From Rhodobacteraceae bacterium HTCC2083 (GTDB lineage Bacteria; Pseudomonadota; Alphaproteobacteria; Rhodobacterales; Rhodobacteraceae): a stretch of 64,000 nt of DNA. The stretch spans positions 3,160,696-3,224,695 of the forward strand of contig DS995276.1 in NCBI GenBank assembly GCA_000156115.1. The letters are read 5' to 3'. The position numbers were made by a program, and so were the translations under genes. Position 1 is the first letter of the stretch. Each line of letters begins with the position of its first letter. Below the pieces are notes generated by a model that was not told the DNA's origin, made no database searches, and saw nothing but the letters and a program-made list of their open reading frames with translations. This document shows positions 1-9,055 of the stretch, one piece after another.

Positions 1-2
1 GC

Positions 3-1004
3 GATCTTGGCTTTTGTGATGCTTACCTTGATGACTGGTGGTCCACACCCGATTTGCAGGCGTTTATGGATCTCGTCCACATGGACAATGAGGACGTTTA
101 TGACGGTTTTCCCGGCATGGGTTTGGTGCGCGTGATGGAAAAATTTCGCTTCTGGCTACAACGCAATCACAAAGAGCAAGCGCGCAAAAATATCTCGTAT
201 CATTATGATCTTGGGAACGAGTTTTATGGGCTCTGGCTCGATGACACGATGACCTACTCTTCGGCGATATTCGAGACCGGACAAGAGAGCACAGAGAAAG
301 CGCAGATCGCTAAGTACGCATCGATGATCGACGAAATGGGTGCCAAAGAGGGCGACCATGTTCTTGAGATCGGCTGTGGTTGGGGCGGCTTTGCGGAATA
401 CGCGGCGAAAGAGCGCGGCATCCGAGTGACGGGCCTGACGATCAGTGAGGAGCAGTTTAAGTACGCCCAGAAACGTATTGAAAAAGCTGGTATTTCTGAT
501 CTTGTAGATTTTAAACTTCAAGACTACCGCGATGAGACGGGCACCTATGATGGCATCGCCTCCATCGAAATGTTTGAGGCCGTTGGTGAAAAATACTGGC
601 CTGTTTACTTCGAGACTGTGCGTGATCGATTGAAACCGGGTGCGCAGGCGACCTTGCAGATCATCACTGTCGCGGATCGACGTTGGGATGTGTACAAACG
701 CGGTGTTGATTTCATCCAGAAGTATATCTTCCCTGGTGGCATGCTCCCCAGCCCGAAAGGGCTGACTGCTGAGGTCAATAAAGCGGGTTTGGACGTTGTG
801 AAGTCCAAGGAATTTGGTGAGAGCTATTCGATCACCCTGCGCCGTTGGTTTGAGACGTTTAACGACAAATGGGACAGCGTCGCGGCAATGGGATTTGATG
901 ATCGCTTTCGCAGAATGTGGAACTTTTATCTCACCTCTTGCGCATCGACCTTTCACAGCGGAAACTGTGACGTAACACAGATCACCATTCGTAAACCCAC
1001 TTAA
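3..1004 (+). CDS. cfa: Cyclopropane-fatty-acyl-phospholipid synthase family methyltransferase (5' partial)
   Basis: SAM-dependent methyltransferase of the Cfa/mycolic-acid cyclopropane synthase family, which modifies unsaturated acyl chains of membrane phospholipids. The reading frame is open from base 3 (DLGFCDAYLDDWW...), upstream of the first possible TTG at 54, so the N-terminus lies outside the window. The SAM-binding glycine motif LEIGCGWGGFAEYAA is clear, preceded by the family motif HYDLGNEFYGLWLD, and the C-terminus carries YLTSCASTFHSGNCDV, typical of the family. The stop is followed 18 bases later by trgA on the same strand. Family assignment is firm; the exact lipid product cannot be read from sequence. 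Confidence 0.9.
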   Translation, partial: DLGFCDAYLDDWWSTPDLQAFMDLVHMDNEDVYDGFPGMGLVRVMEKFRFWLQRNHKEQARKNISYHYDLGNEFYGLWLDDTMTYSSAIFETGQESTEKAQIAKYASMIDEMGAKEGDHVLEIGCGWGGFAEYAAKERGIRVTGLTISEEQFKYAQKRIEKAGISDLVDFKLQDYRDETGTYDGIASIEMFEAVGEKYWPVYFETVRDRLKPGAQATLQIITVADRRWDVYKRGVDFIQKYIFPGGMLPSPKGLTAEVNKAGLDVVKSKEFGESYSITLRRWFETFNDKWDSVAAMGFDDRFRRMWNFYLTSCASTFHSGNCDVTQITIRKPT

Positions 1005-1022
1005 GCTCGAAAGCTCGCCCCC

Positions 1023-1463
1023 ATGCCAACAGCCGCCCGTTTCGTTGCTGCCCTATGTCTCGCTGTGCTGGCTTGGGTCGTGAGCGAGCAAATCAAACCG
1101 TTGTTTGATGAGGATAAAGCGTTCGGAAATTTCAACCTGATCAATTTCGTGATCGCTGTTGCGGTTGGCTGGCAAGTAATCGGTTCGCGTGCGGGACGGG
1201 GTCTAAGTGCGGCGATCAACAATGGGCTGACGGGCGGGATCGTTCTGGTCTTTTGGTGCTTACTTGCACATTCCGCGATCCGTATGTTCGAAATATCGAT
1301 GCGTGGCCGTTATGGTGGTGCGTTTGAAGCCTTTTCCGCGATCTTTGAAATGATGGTTGAGAACAGGATTTTGATTGCGACCCCGTTGATTATTGGCGCG
1401 CTCGTGATCGGCTCGGTTGCATCTGGAGTTATTGCCGAGATGACGAATAAACGCGCCTCATGA
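1023..1463 (+). CDS. trgA: TrgA family membrane protein (tellurite resistance-associated)
   Basis: A 146-residue integral membrane protein with about three to four hydrophobic segments (residues 5-20, 38-55, 70-90 and 115-138). It resembles TrgA of Rhodobacter, where trgA and trgB next to cysK were linked to tellurite resistance. The same order (trgA, trgB, cysK) is present here, which supports the name more than the weakly conserved sequence does. Its end overlaps the start of trgB by 4 bases (ATGA), so the two are translationally coupled. The biochemical function of the family is unknown. Confidence 0.75.
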   Translation: MPTAARFVAALCLAVLAWVVSEQIKPLFDEDKAFGNFNLINFVIAVAVGWQVIGSRAGRGLSAAINNGLTGGIVLVFWCLLAHSAIRMFEISMRGRYGGAFEAFSAIFEMMVENRILIATPLIIGALVIGSVASGVIAEMTNKRAS

Positions 1464-2590
1464 GCACGACGCTCTTCTTTTATGGAAGCCTGTGTCACAT
1501 TCCGTTGTTGGAAGTGGTGCTCGGTCGAGAGCAGGCTCGCATTAATATTTGTGCAGCGCATCTACCAGATCATTCGGTAAGTTGGGTGAAGGATGAACCT
1601 TTCCCGATGATTGCAGAAAAGGTGGGGTGCAAAGCGCAGGGTATCTTGGTGCAGGACCTTAGCGATGAAGACGTTGTGCGTTTGCGGTTCTATGAAGGTG
1701 GGTTCGACTATGATTTGAAAGCTGTCTCCGTGATCTGCAACGGAGACGCCATCACTGCGGAGGTTTTCTTTCCAGAGGCGGGTCTTTGGAGTGCTGGTGC
1801 AGAGTGGAATTTGCAGGATTGGATTACTCATTGGGGAGCGGTTAGTTTGAGCGCCGCACGCGAAGTTATGGAGCATTTTGGCGTGAAATCCGCGCAGGAG
1901 ATTGCACATCTTTTGCCATTCTTCCGCGCGCGGGGGTGGGCCAAAGAGCTAGCAAAAACGCCGAGGGATTTGGAGCTGCGCCGCGAAACTCAAAGTAATG
2001 AGGTGACTTTGCAGCGCCGGTCTGATGGCTACGCAGGCTTTTTTAGGCTTGAGACGTTCAATATCAGTCACCCGCGCTTTGATAATACACAGAGTGAGAC
2101 TTTGGACCGCGCAGCTTTTGTGGCCTACGACGCGGCGCTGGTTTTACCCTATGATCCCAAGCGGGATTTGGTTTTGTTGATCGAGCAATTGCGCTACGGA
2201 CCTGTGTTGCGCGGTGATCCTCAGCCTTGGGTTTTGGAACCTATCGCAGGCCTGGTCGATGCAGGCGAAGCGCCGATGGAGGCCGCGCGGCGCGAAGCGG
2301 CCGAAGAGGCGGGGCTTGATTTGCAAGACATCCGCCCAATGATGAACGTCTATCCAAGTCCGGGCTATTCAACCGAGTTTTTCCATTGCTTCCTTGCTGT
2401 GTGTGATTTGGATTTGGGGCTTGAGGGGGTGCATGGATTGCAAAGCGAAAGTGAAGATATTCGCTCGCATGTAGTCTCGTTTGATCGGGGGATGGAGCTG
2501 CTGGACAGCGGTGAAATTAACCTTGGTCCCTTAGCAATGATGTTGCTTTGGCTCGGGCGACACCGCGAAAAGATCAGATCATTGGGATGA
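1460..2590 (+). CDS. trgB: TrgB: AIG2/gamma-glutamylcyclotransferase-like domain fused to a Nudix hydrolase
   Basis: A 376-residue two-domain protein. Residues 1-115 look like an AIG2/gamma-glutamylcyclotransferase-like fold (FFYGSLCHIPLLE near the start). Residues from about 185 are an ADP-ribose-pyrophosphatase-type Nudix domain, with the Nudix box in GLVDAGEAPMEAAR followed by REAAEEAGL (G-x5-E-x7-REUxEExGU). This matches TrgB of the Rhodobacter tellurite-resistance locus. It overlaps trgA by 4 bases and precedes cysK by 130 bases. Likely activity is hydrolysis of a nucleoside diphosphate linked to another moiety; the substrate and the link to tellurite are not evident from sequence. Confidence 0.8.
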   Translation: MSTTLFFYGSLCHIPLLEVVLGREQARINICAAHLPDHSVSWVKDEPFPMIAEKVGCKAQGILVQDLSDEDVVRLRFYEGGFDYDLKAVSVICNGDAITAEVFFPEAGLWSAGAEWNLQDWITHWGAVSLSAAREVMEHFGVKSAQEIAHLLPFFRARGWAKELAKTPRDLELRRETQSNEVTLQRRSDGYAGFFRLETFNISHPRFDNTQSETLDRAAFVAYDAALVLPYDPKRDLVLLIEQLRYGPVLRGDPQPWVLEPIAGLVDAGEAPMEAARREAAEEAGLDLQDIRPMMNVYPSPGYSTEFFHCFLAVCDLDLGLEGVHGLQSESEDIRSHVVSFDRGMELLDSGEINLGPLAMMLLWLGRHREKIRSLG

Positions 2591-2601
2591 TCTGGTCCGA
2601 T

Positions 2602-2617
2602 TGGGGGCCGGCCCCCA
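2602..2617. other. 16-bp perfect GC palindrome between trgB and cysK
   Basis: TGGGGGCCGGCCCCCA is a perfect palindrome 12 bases after the trgB stop. It could act as a weak termination or mRNA-stabilising hairpin, but it has no T-run on either strand, so it is not called a terminator. Confidence 0.4.
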
Positions 2618-2720
2618 CATCTCCCTAAGTCCTTAAAGACCGAAGTGGACAAGAGCGCGCATGTGCTTGAGTTCGCAGCGACACGGGCATAGGTAGGGTG
2701 AGCACTAGGGAGAGACCAAC

Positions 2721-3758
2721 ATGATCGTTGCGCAGGATCTGGCTCAGGCCATTGGAAATACACCACTTATCAAGCTGAAAGCCGCTTCTGAAGAAACTGG
2801 CTGCGAGATTTTGGGCAAGGCCGAGTTCATGAACCCCGGTCAGTCTGTCAAAGACCGCGCGGCGCTGTCTATAATCCAACACGCAATTGCCAGTGGCGAA
2901 CTCAAGCCCGGCGGCACGATCGTTGAAGGTACAGCTGGAAACACTGGCATTGGGCTTGCTCTTGTTGGGGCGTCCATGGGGTTCAAAACGGTTATCGTAA
3001 TTCCTGAAACGCAAAGCCAAGAAAAGAAAGACATGTTGCGTCTTGCGGGGGCTGAACTTGTGCAGGTGCCTGCCGCGCCTTATCGCAATCCCAACAATTT
3101 TGTGCGCTATTCTGAGCGGCTTGCCAATGAGCTGGCGCGCACCACAAATGAGGGGGTGATCTGGGCCAATCAATTTGACAACGTCGCCAATCGCCAAGTC
3201 CATATCGACAGCACTGGCCCTGAAATTTGGGCACAAACCGATGGCAAGGTTGATGGATTCATCTGCGCTGTCGGCTCTGGTGGTACGCTGGCGGGTGTAG
3301 GCATGTCGCTTCAGCCTAAGGGCGTGAAGATCGGTTTGGCGGATCCTGATGGTGCGGCGCTTTTCAATTATTACACCAAGGGTGAGCTGGTGATGAGCGA
3401 AGGCGGCTCCATAGCGGAAGGCATCGGGCAAGTACGGATTACCAAAAACCTTGAAGGCTTCACGCCCGACATGTCCTACAACATCTCGGATAAAGAAGCG
3501 CTGCCGCATGTATTTGAGATGTTGGAAAGCGAAGGTCTGTGCCTCGGAGCCTCCTCCGGCGTCAATGTCGCCGGTGCGATCCGCATGGCGAAAGAGTTGG
3601 GACCGGGTCATACAATTGTGACGATCCTGTGTGATTTTGGAACACGCTATCAGTCTAAACTGTTCAACCCTGATTTCTTGCGTGAAAAAGACCTTCCTGT
3701 TCCAGAATGGCTCGATAAAGCACCGGCTGACATCCCTGTGGTTTTTGAGGAGGTCTGA
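2721..3758 (+). CDS. cysK: Cysteine synthase A (O-acetylserine sulfhydrylase)
   Basis: PLP-dependent enzyme that makes cysteine from O-acetylserine and sulfide in the cytoplasm. The PLP lysine is K44 in NPGQSVKDRA; the substrate loop reads EGTAGNTGIGLA, with alanine where many homologues have serine. SGGTLAG and the C-terminal GASSGVNVAGA are also typical. Length 345 residues fits the family. The start has a good ribosome-binding site (GGGAGAG, about 9 bases upstream of the ATG). Its stop shares one base with the ATG of the downstream mechanosensitive channel gene. Association with trgAB is the known tellurite-locus arrangement. Confidence 0.95.
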   Translation: MIVAQDLAQAIGNTPLIKLKAASEETGCEILGKAEFMNPGQSVKDRAALSIIQHAIASGELKPGGTIVEGTAGNTGIGLALVGASMGFKTVIVIPETQSQEKKDMLRLAGAELVQVPAAPYRNPNNFVRYSERLANELARTTNEGVIWANQFDNVANRQVHIDSTGPEIWAQTDGKVDGFICAVGSGGTLAGVGMSLQPKGVKIGLADPDGAALFNYYTKGELVMSEGGSIAEGIGQVRITKNLEGFTPDMSYNISDKEALPHVFEMLESEGLCLGASSGVNVAGAIRMAKELGPGHTIVTILCDFGTRYQSKLFNPDFLREKDLPVPEWLDKAPADIPVVFEEV

Positions 3759-6112
3759 TGTCACTGTCACAGGTTTTGCGTGCGCTGTGCATGGCGCTGT
3801 GTCTTGTGTTGCCTGCACTGGGTTCTGCTCAGACAGAAACGCCGGATTATACTGCTTGGCAAAACGTGGCGCAGCGCGCAGAAATTGCAGTTGAAAATGG
3901 TCGAGCTTCTACCAACGCGCTTGAAGCCTTGCGCGCGCAGATCGTTGATTGGCGTGAACAATTTTTGGAAGCACAAACCGCCAATGAAGCACGCATCAAA
4001 ACGTTAACGTCTCAGATTACCAGCCTCGGAACACCCGCCGAAGGCGTCGAAGAAGCGCCAGATATTGCTGAGCGGCGTGCGGAATTGACGGAGCAGCTTC
4101 AAAGGTTGCGCACGCCTGTTGTCTCTGCGGAAGAGGCCTATAGCCGTGCTGACGGTGTCATCAAAGAGATCGACACGATCATTCGCGAACGCCAAACCAA
4201 CGCCTTGCTAAGCGGCGGGCCGAGCCCGTTGAACCCGACGCATTGGGGGCCAGCCCTTGAGGCATTGCGCAAATCGGGCGCTGCGATCAGGCATGAGGTT
4301 GCGAGCGCTTTTAATTCCGAAGCTCAGCGCAAAAGCGCAGGACAGGCTTTGCCGGAAGTGATCATTCTGGCTTTGATTGGTTTGGTATTGGTCACGCGCG
4401 GGCGTCGCTGGTCCGTGTTGATTGTCAACGTCTTGCGCCGATACACCGCGCGCGGGCAGGGCGTCTGGAAATTCATCGCCTCACTGTTGCAGATATTCTT
4501 GCCATTCATTGGGCTGATTGCACTGGTCGAAGCCGCAATTGAATCAGGGATGTTGGGCCTGCGCGGGACTCTCTTGTTGGACAATGTGCCGTGGTACGGC
4601 CTGATCCTTTTAAGTTTTTGGTGGCTCGCGGGGCAATTATTCCCGCGCAATGATGACGATGTGATTTTACCTGTTGAGGCGAGCCATGCTGCAAAAGCAC
4701 GTTGGTTCATCACGACGGGGGCCTTCATTCTGATTGCCGCTTTGGCGCTGAATGTTTTGGCGAGCTACGACAATTGGAGTGCGGCCACACGTGCGGTCAT
4801 TGGATTTCCGGTTCTGATTGTGACCGGCATCGTGCTTTATCAATTGGGTCGCATCTTGCGTATCGGCTTGATTGACACCAGCGAAGACGACGAAAGCAGC
4901 ATGTACCGTTTACGCATCTCCAAGCTTTTGGGGCGCGCTGCGATAATCGTTGCGTTCTTCGGCCCGCTGATTGCAGCACTGGGCTATGGTAATGGAGCGG
5001 CCCGACTGATGTTCGCCTCTGTGGCGACAATGGCTTTGTTCGGGTTGGTTCTGGTGCTCCAGCACTTTGTCAGTGACCTTTACGCGTTGATTATGCGCCG
5101 CGAAAAAAGCGATGAAGAATCCTTGGTATCGGTGCTTTTAGGCTTTGTGCTTGTGGTCGCAGCGATTCCTTTGCTTGCGCTGATTTGGGGCGCGCGCGCG
5201 GCTGATATCACCGAAGTTTGGACACGGTTTCAAGAAGGCTTTGCGATTGGCGACAGCCGCATTTCACCGGTAGATTTTATAACATTCGCGGTTATCTTCA
5301 GCGTCGGCTATATGGCAACGCGTCTGTTGCAGGGGGCGATGCGCACATCGATCCTGCCGCGCACTAAGCTTGATACAGGCGGGCGCAACGCGATTGTGTC
5401 AGGTATAGGCTACGTTGGTATTTTCCTTGCAGCAGTTATTTCGATCAGTCAGGCGGGGATTGATCTGAGCAATATTGCGTTGGTCGCAGGCGCACTTTCG
5501 GTTGGGATTGGTTTTGGCCTTCAAAATATTGTCTCTAACTTTGTCTCCGGAATCATTTTGTTGATCGAGCGGCCCATCGCGGAAGGCGACTGGATCGAAG
5601 TTGGCGGTAAGATGGGCTATGTGCGCGGCATTTCCGTGCGCTCGACACGGATCGAAACTTTTGATCGTACGGACGTTATTGTTCCGAACGCAGATCTTGT
5701 CTCGGGCATGGTGACTAACTGGACACGCGGCAAGACTGTTGGCCGTGTGATCGTTCCCGTTGGCGTGGCCTATGGCAATGATACCCGCAAGGTCGAGAGT
5801 ATTTTGCTGAGCATCGCACGCGAGCACTCGATGGTCTTGCTCAATCCGGCTCCGTCGATTGTGTTTCAGGGTTTTGGTGCGGACTCGCTTGATTTTGAAA
5901 TCCGCGCGATCTTGCGGGACGTCAATTTTGTGCTGAGCGTGAAATCAGACATGAACCACGAAATTGCGCGCCGCTTTATGGAGGAAGGGATCGAAATTCC
6001 GTTCGCACAGCGCGATATCTGGATCCGCAATCCCGAAGCGTTGACACCCGGTGACCAAACTGTTGAAAATTCATCGCAAGTTTGGCCAGAGACAGACCGC
6101 GAGGAAAAATAA
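3758..6112 (+). CDS. MscS-type mechanosensitive channel with DUF3772 N-terminal domain
   Basis: A 784-residue envelope protein. It starts with a signal peptide ending near LPALGSAQ, followed by a periplasmic, coiled-coil-rich DUF3772 region (residues 25-190), many membrane helices (about 195-560) and the MscS core (about 560-760). The pore helix is recognisable by its Ala/Gly pattern (LVAGALSVGIGFGLQNIV), followed by the beta-domain motif ERPIAEGDWIEVGG. The family releases solutes on hypo-osmotic shock. The start codon overlaps the cysK stop, so the pair is probably co-transcribed. Confidence 0.9.
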   Translation: MSLSQVLRALCMALCLVLPALGSAQTETPDYTAWQNVAQRAEIAVENGRASTNALEALRAQIVDWREQFLEAQTANEARIKTLTSQITSLGTPAEGVEEAPDIAERRAELTEQLQRLRTPVVSAEEAYSRADGVIKEIDTIIRERQTNALLSGGPSPLNPTHWGPALEALRKSGAAIRHEVASAFNSEAQRKSAGQALPEVIILALIGLVLVTRGRRWSVLIVNVLRRYTARGQGVWKFIASLLQIFLPFIGLIALVEAAIESGMLGLRGTLLLDNVPWYGLILLSFWWLAGQLFPRNDDDVILPVEASHAAKARWFITTGAFILIAALALNVLASYDNWSAATRAVIGFPVLIVTGIVLYQLGRILRIGLIDTSEDDESSMYRLRISKLLGRAAIIVAFFGPLIAALGYGNGAARLMFASVATMALFGLVLVLQHFVSDLYALIMRREKSDEESLVSVLLGFVLVVAAIPLLALIWGARAADITEVWTRFQEGFAIGDSRISPVDFITFAVIFSVGYMATRLLQGAMRTSILPRTKLDTGGRNAIVSGIGYVGIFLAAVISISQAGIDLSNIALVAGALSVGIGFGLQNIVSNFVSGIILLIERPIAEGDWIEVGGKMGYVRGISVRSTRIETFDRTDVIVPNADLVSGMVTNWTRGKTVGRVIVPVGVAYGNDTRKVESILLSIAREHSMVLLNPAPSIVFQGFGADSLDFEIRAILRDVNFVLSVKSDMNHEIARRFMEEGIEIPFAQRDIWIRNPEALTPGDQTVENSSQVWPETDREEK

Positions 6113-6114
6113 CC

Positions 6115-6843
6115 ATGACCAAACCCATGTTTCTGGATGACGCTTACCTGCGTGACGGGGAGGCATTGGTCTTAGGACATACACCTGAGGGGGGCGTCAT
6201 TTTGGATCAGTCCATTTTTTATGCGACAGGTGGCGGTCAACCGGGTGATAGCGGGATGATGATGTGGAATGATAATCATTTGCCCATTGCAACCTGTGTT
6301 AAAGTCAAAGGGCGAGAAGATACGCAATTGGCATTGGTGCCTGCTGAACCCGTGCAGCTTCCGCCTGTGGGCACGCAGGTGTCACTTTCGCTAGATTGGG
6401 AACGACGTCATTCGCACATGCGGGTGCACACGGCGCTGCATTTGTTGTCAGTCGTGATATCTTTGCCTGTGTCTGGCGGCTCAATTTCTGTTGGCAAAGG
6501 GCGTCTGGATTTCGATATGCCCGAAGCGCCCGAAGACAAAGACGCCCTTGAAGCGTCACTAAATAGGTTGATTGAGCTGGACTATGTTGTTTCTGAGGGC
6601 TGGATTTCCGAAGAGGAATTGCGCGCGAACCCGACCTTGGTGAAAACCATGTCCGTTCAACCCCCGATGGGAAGCGGGCGTGTGCGCTTGGTGCGCATCG
6701 GTGATGACACGCGCCAAATTGATTTACAGCCGTGCGGTGGCACCCATGTAGCGCGCACGTCAGAGATCGGGCGTGTGCGGTTGGGAAAGGTCGAGAAAAA
6801 GGGCAAACTTAATCGCCGCGTTTATTTACATTTGGATGATTGA
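6115..6843 (+). CDS. AlaX-type alanyl-tRNA editing protein
   Basis: A free-standing editing domain related to the C-terminal half of AlaRS, which deacylates Ser-tRNA(Ala) or Gly-tRNA(Ala). The zinc-binding HxxxH is seen in RVHTALHL and the second metal site in QPCGGTHVARTSEIG. About 242 residues. I chose the ATG at 6115 because it follows a GAGG ribosome-binding site and gives MTKPMFLDDAYLRDG, the usual N-terminus; an upstream in-frame ATG at 6082 lies inside the preceding gene. It follows the channel stop by 2 bases, hence the same operon. Confidence 0.9.
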   Translation: MTKPMFLDDAYLRDGEALVLGHTPEGGVILDQSIFYATGGGQPGDSGMMMWNDNHLPIATCVKVKGREDTQLALVPAEPVQLPPVGTQVSLSLDWERRHSHMRVHTALHLLSVVISLPVSGGSISVGKGRLDFDMPEAPEDKDALEASLNRLIELDYVVSEGWISEEELRANPTLVKTMSVQPPMGSGRVRLVRIGDDTRQIDLQPCGGTHVARTSEIGRVRLGKVEKKGKLNRRVYLHLDD

Positions 6844-6880
6844 TGAGACGTCGCCGACACAAAACTAACTTTTCACAATC

Positions 6881-7226
6881 GTGGCGGTTATCACGGGCGA
6901 GCTGTCGTTGACGCTTTTGTTTATTCCAGGATTGGTGTTTTGGCTTTTTAGCATGGCGCATGAACAGGCCTGTGCGATCATGTCGCGGCGTGCGGCGATG
7001 TTGTTCGCGGGGCTTTGCTTTTTGGCACGTGTGCGATGTGCAGCGCTCGCCCACTTTGAAAGCTGTGTTTCAAGCATTCGCATTCGCAGTCGCGATGGCG
7101 GGTCTTGCGATGGTTGGCGCTGGTAAATTTCTGCGCGATGGGGTTTGCGACGGGATTGCGCTGGAAATTATCGTAGAAGTGTTTTTCGAGCTGGCATTCC
7201 TGTGCCCCGCGAAGACCGAGAGCTGA
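6881..7226 (+). pseudogene. Frameshifted small membrane protein gene
   Basis: Two frames together look like one small membrane protein. From GTG 6881 the first frame encodes a hydrophobic N-terminal half (LSLTLLFIPGLVFWLF, then MSRRAAMLFAGLCFLA). At about 7025-7045 the sense continues in another frame, with hydrophobic helices (AVAMAGLAMVGAGKFL and ALEIIVEVFFELAFL). Neither frame alone gives a sensible protein, so one indel is likely. I do not recognise the family beyond a four-helix membrane protein. A sequencing error would give the same picture. Confidence 0.4.
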
Positions 7227-7326
7227 CGTATCAAGAGCCGAAAGTCAAAGGCAAGCGATCTTAGTGAAACCGAGGTGTTTTTTGTACTTGCACATGGTCT
7301 GCGCTTAACGCTAAACCCCGCTCTAC

Positions 7327-7416
7327 GGACAGGTGGCCGAGTGGTCGAAGGCGCACGCCTGGAAAGTGTGTAGGCGGGAGACCGTCTCCAGGGTTCGAAT
7401 CCCTGTCTGTCCGCCA
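7327..7416 (+). tRNA. tRNA-Ser (anticodon GGA)
   Basis: A 90-nt gene including an encoded GCCA end. The acceptor stem GGACAGG pairs with TCTGTCC, the T-arm is CAGGGTTCGAATCCCTG, there is a long class II variable arm (GGCGGGAGACCGTCTCC), and the anticodon loop CTGGAAAG gives GGA. Followed by repeats of integrase-site type (7472-7494). Confidence 0.95.
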
Positions 7417-7471
7417 TATCTTTGATATTAGGCATTATATAACAATGCACTAAGCGGTTTTATTATATTTC

Positions 7472-7494
7472 GCCCCCACGTTAGCCCCCACAAA
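7472..7494. repeat. Paired GCCCCCAC repeats just downstream of tRNA-Ser
   Basis: Two direct copies of GCCCCCAC separated by GTTA lie about 55 bases past the tRNA 3' end. The layout parallels the paired TGGTTCACC repeats 45 bases past tRNA-Arg at the intact island (51615-51639). I infer a relic of an integrase arm-binding site left by an element that used this tRNA. Confidence 0.4.
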
Positions 7495-7558
7495 CCTTGA
7501 TTTTGATAGTTGCCTGCGCCACGCGCGCCTGCACACGCGCATCTGCGTGCTGCTGGTG

Positions 7559-7586
7559 TGAGCTTGCGCCTTTCAAGTGGTCTGCC
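7559..7586 (+). repeat. Degenerate IS3-family left end
   Basis: 28 bases beginning TGAGCTTGCGCC match the left end of the adjacent IS element at 23 of 28 positions without gaps. Probably the eroded end of an older, related insertion into which or next to which the 7624 copy jumped. Confidence 0.45.
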
Positions 7587-7680
7587 TTATGACCTCGTCG
7601 ACCACTACAATCACCAGCGTTACTGAGCCTCCCCCTTTGAAGTGGTCCGCCCCTATAGTTAGGAAAGCGGAGGACCTGAG

Positions 7681-7959
7681 ATGGCCATTAAGAGACCAAA
7701 GCCCGAAGAGATTGTCGTGAAGTTACGGCAGGTTGAAGTTCTGATGGGGCAAGGCATGCCTCGGATTGACGCAATCAGACAGATCAGTGTGACTGAACAA
7801 ACCTATTATCGCTGGAAGAAGAAGTATGGCGGAATGGGCACGGAACAACTCAAGGAATTAAAGCGCCTTCAGAAAGAGAACGAACGTCTTCGGCGTGCAG
7901 TTTCCGACCTGACGCTGGATAAGTTGATCTTAAGGGAGGCCGCATCGGGAAACTTCTAA
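7681..7959 (+). CDS. IS3-family transposase OrfA
   Basis: 92 residues: helix-turn-helix DNA-binding domain ([13 protein letters not shown]... through [16 protein letters not shown]) followed by a leucine-zipper-like stretch ([18 protein letters not shown]). It binds the inverted repeats and regulates transposition when made alone. Ends at TAA 7957-7959, directly after the frameshift heptamer. Confidence 0.9.
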   Translation: MAIKRPKPEEIVVKLRQVEVLMGQGMPRIDAIRQISVTEQTYYRWKKKYGGMGTEQLKELKRLQKENERLRRAVSDLTLDKLILREAASGNF

Positions 7960-8807
7960 GCCCCTCGCGCAGGCGTGCCTGCATCAATCACGTTCGTAGT
8001 CAGTTCAAAGTTTCTGAGCGTCGTGTCTGCCGTGTATTAGGCCAACACCGATCCACGCAGCGGCGGTTGCCACAAGGGCGTGCTGACGAAGAACGCTTGG
8101 TTGCGGACATGATCGAGTTCACACGCCAGTACGGCCGATATGGCTATCGTCGGGTTGCAGCCCTGCTAAGAGACGCGGGTTGGCAGGTTAATGACAAGCG
8201 TGTCGAACGCCTATGGCGACGTGAGGGGCTTAAAGTGCCAATGAAGCAACCAAAGAAAGGACGGCTCTGGCTGAATGACGGATCATGTGTCCGTTTACGT
8301 CCCGAGTATCGCAATCATGTCTGGTCATACGACTTCGTTCATCACCGAACTGACGATGGCAGGGCGTTCCGGACGCTTAACATCTTGGACGAGCATAGCC
8401 GAGAATGTCTGGCGATCCGAGTGAAACGAAAGCTGAACTCGACCAAAGTCGTCGACGCGCTGACAGATCTGTTCATCCTGCGGGGCGTGCCAGCCTACAT
8501 TCGGTCGGATAATGGCCCGGAGTTCATTGCTGAGGCCGTCAGAGATTGGATCAAAGCCGTGGGAGCCAAGACGGCTTATATAGAACCTGGATCACCCTGG
8601 GAGAACGGATACTGCGAAAGCTTCAACGGGAGAATGCGAGACGAGTTGCTGAACGGTGAAATCTTCTACTCGCTCCGAGAAGCCCAAATCATCATTGAAA
8701 GATGGAGGAACCATTACAACACCAAGCGACCACACAGTGCATTGGGCTACCGCCCGCCCGCGCCAGAGGCCATCATCCCGATGGACCAAAGGCCAATCAT
8801 GCACTAA
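7681..8807 (+). CDS. IS3-family transposase OrfAB (programmed -1 frameshift)
   Basis: Full transposase formed by slippage from orfA into orfB. The zero-frame codons TCG GGA AAC place a canonical X-XXY-YYZ heptamer GGGAAAC at 7947-7953; slipping back one base continues as [17 protein letters not shown] into orfB, which is open to the stop at 8807. OrfB carries the integrase (rve) core with the DDE triad: D in [13 protein letters not shown] in IRSDNGPEF and E in [22 protein letters not shown]-initiated independent orfB at 8067 is also possible. Confidence 0.85.
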
Positions 8808-8986
8808 CTTTCAAATTGGACCACTCAAGTGGGGCTGCTCACCGTTGAGAGCAGACATTCGCGCGAAGGTGGCCAAAGTCCTCTTCGTCCGCGTTGTGTG
8901 TGTTCAGACAAGCCGCAGCGAACGGCGCGTATTCCCGAACCAGTCGTTGGTGCGTAACGCGGAGTGATCAGCCATCAGGTGCGGGT

Positions 8987-9053
8987 AGCTTGCTCGTGGC
9001 GCGAGGCGTACCGCGCCATGACGATGGACACCCATTTAGGGGGATGTCTGTGT
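8987..9053. repeat. 67-bp dispersed repeat, copy A
   Basis: Ungapped match to 17138-17204 at 60 of 67 positions (begins AGCTTGCTCG, ends TAGGGGGATGTCTGTGT). It lies in the 214-base stretch between the IS and the GST gene, where I see no gene. Origin unknown; possibly a remnant of another mobile element. Confidence 0.6.
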
Positions 9054-9055
9054 CC

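Larger units (their letters stand above)
7624..8841 (+). mobile_element. IS3-family insertion sequence, copy 1 (complete, 1218 bp)
   Basis: Complete element with imperfect terminal inverted repeats of about 25 bp (TGAGCCTCCCCC... at the left, complement TGAGCAGCCCCAC... at the right) and an orfA/orfB transposase. Same length and near-identical proteins as copy 2 at 52719-53936, with a few changes (for example orfA Arg31 versus Leu31 in MPRIDAI/MPLIDAI). The 4 bases on either side (TTAC and CCGT) do not match, so no target duplication survives here. Closest in type to the IS407 subgroup of IS3, by my reading of the transposase. Confidence 0.9.

Noticed and set aside
2625-3818. A 397-codon minus-strand frame
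   Set aside because: Antisense shadow of cysK with no recognisable motif or start signal.
7070-7450. A 126-codon minus-strand frame containing a [12 protein letters not shown]-like segment
   Set aside because: It reads antisense through tRNA-Ser; this peptide pattern is a known artefact of class II tRNA genes.
7620-8845. Target-site duplication for IS copy 1
   Set aside because: Flanking tetramers TTAC and CCGT differ; no duplication of 3-5 bases could be found.
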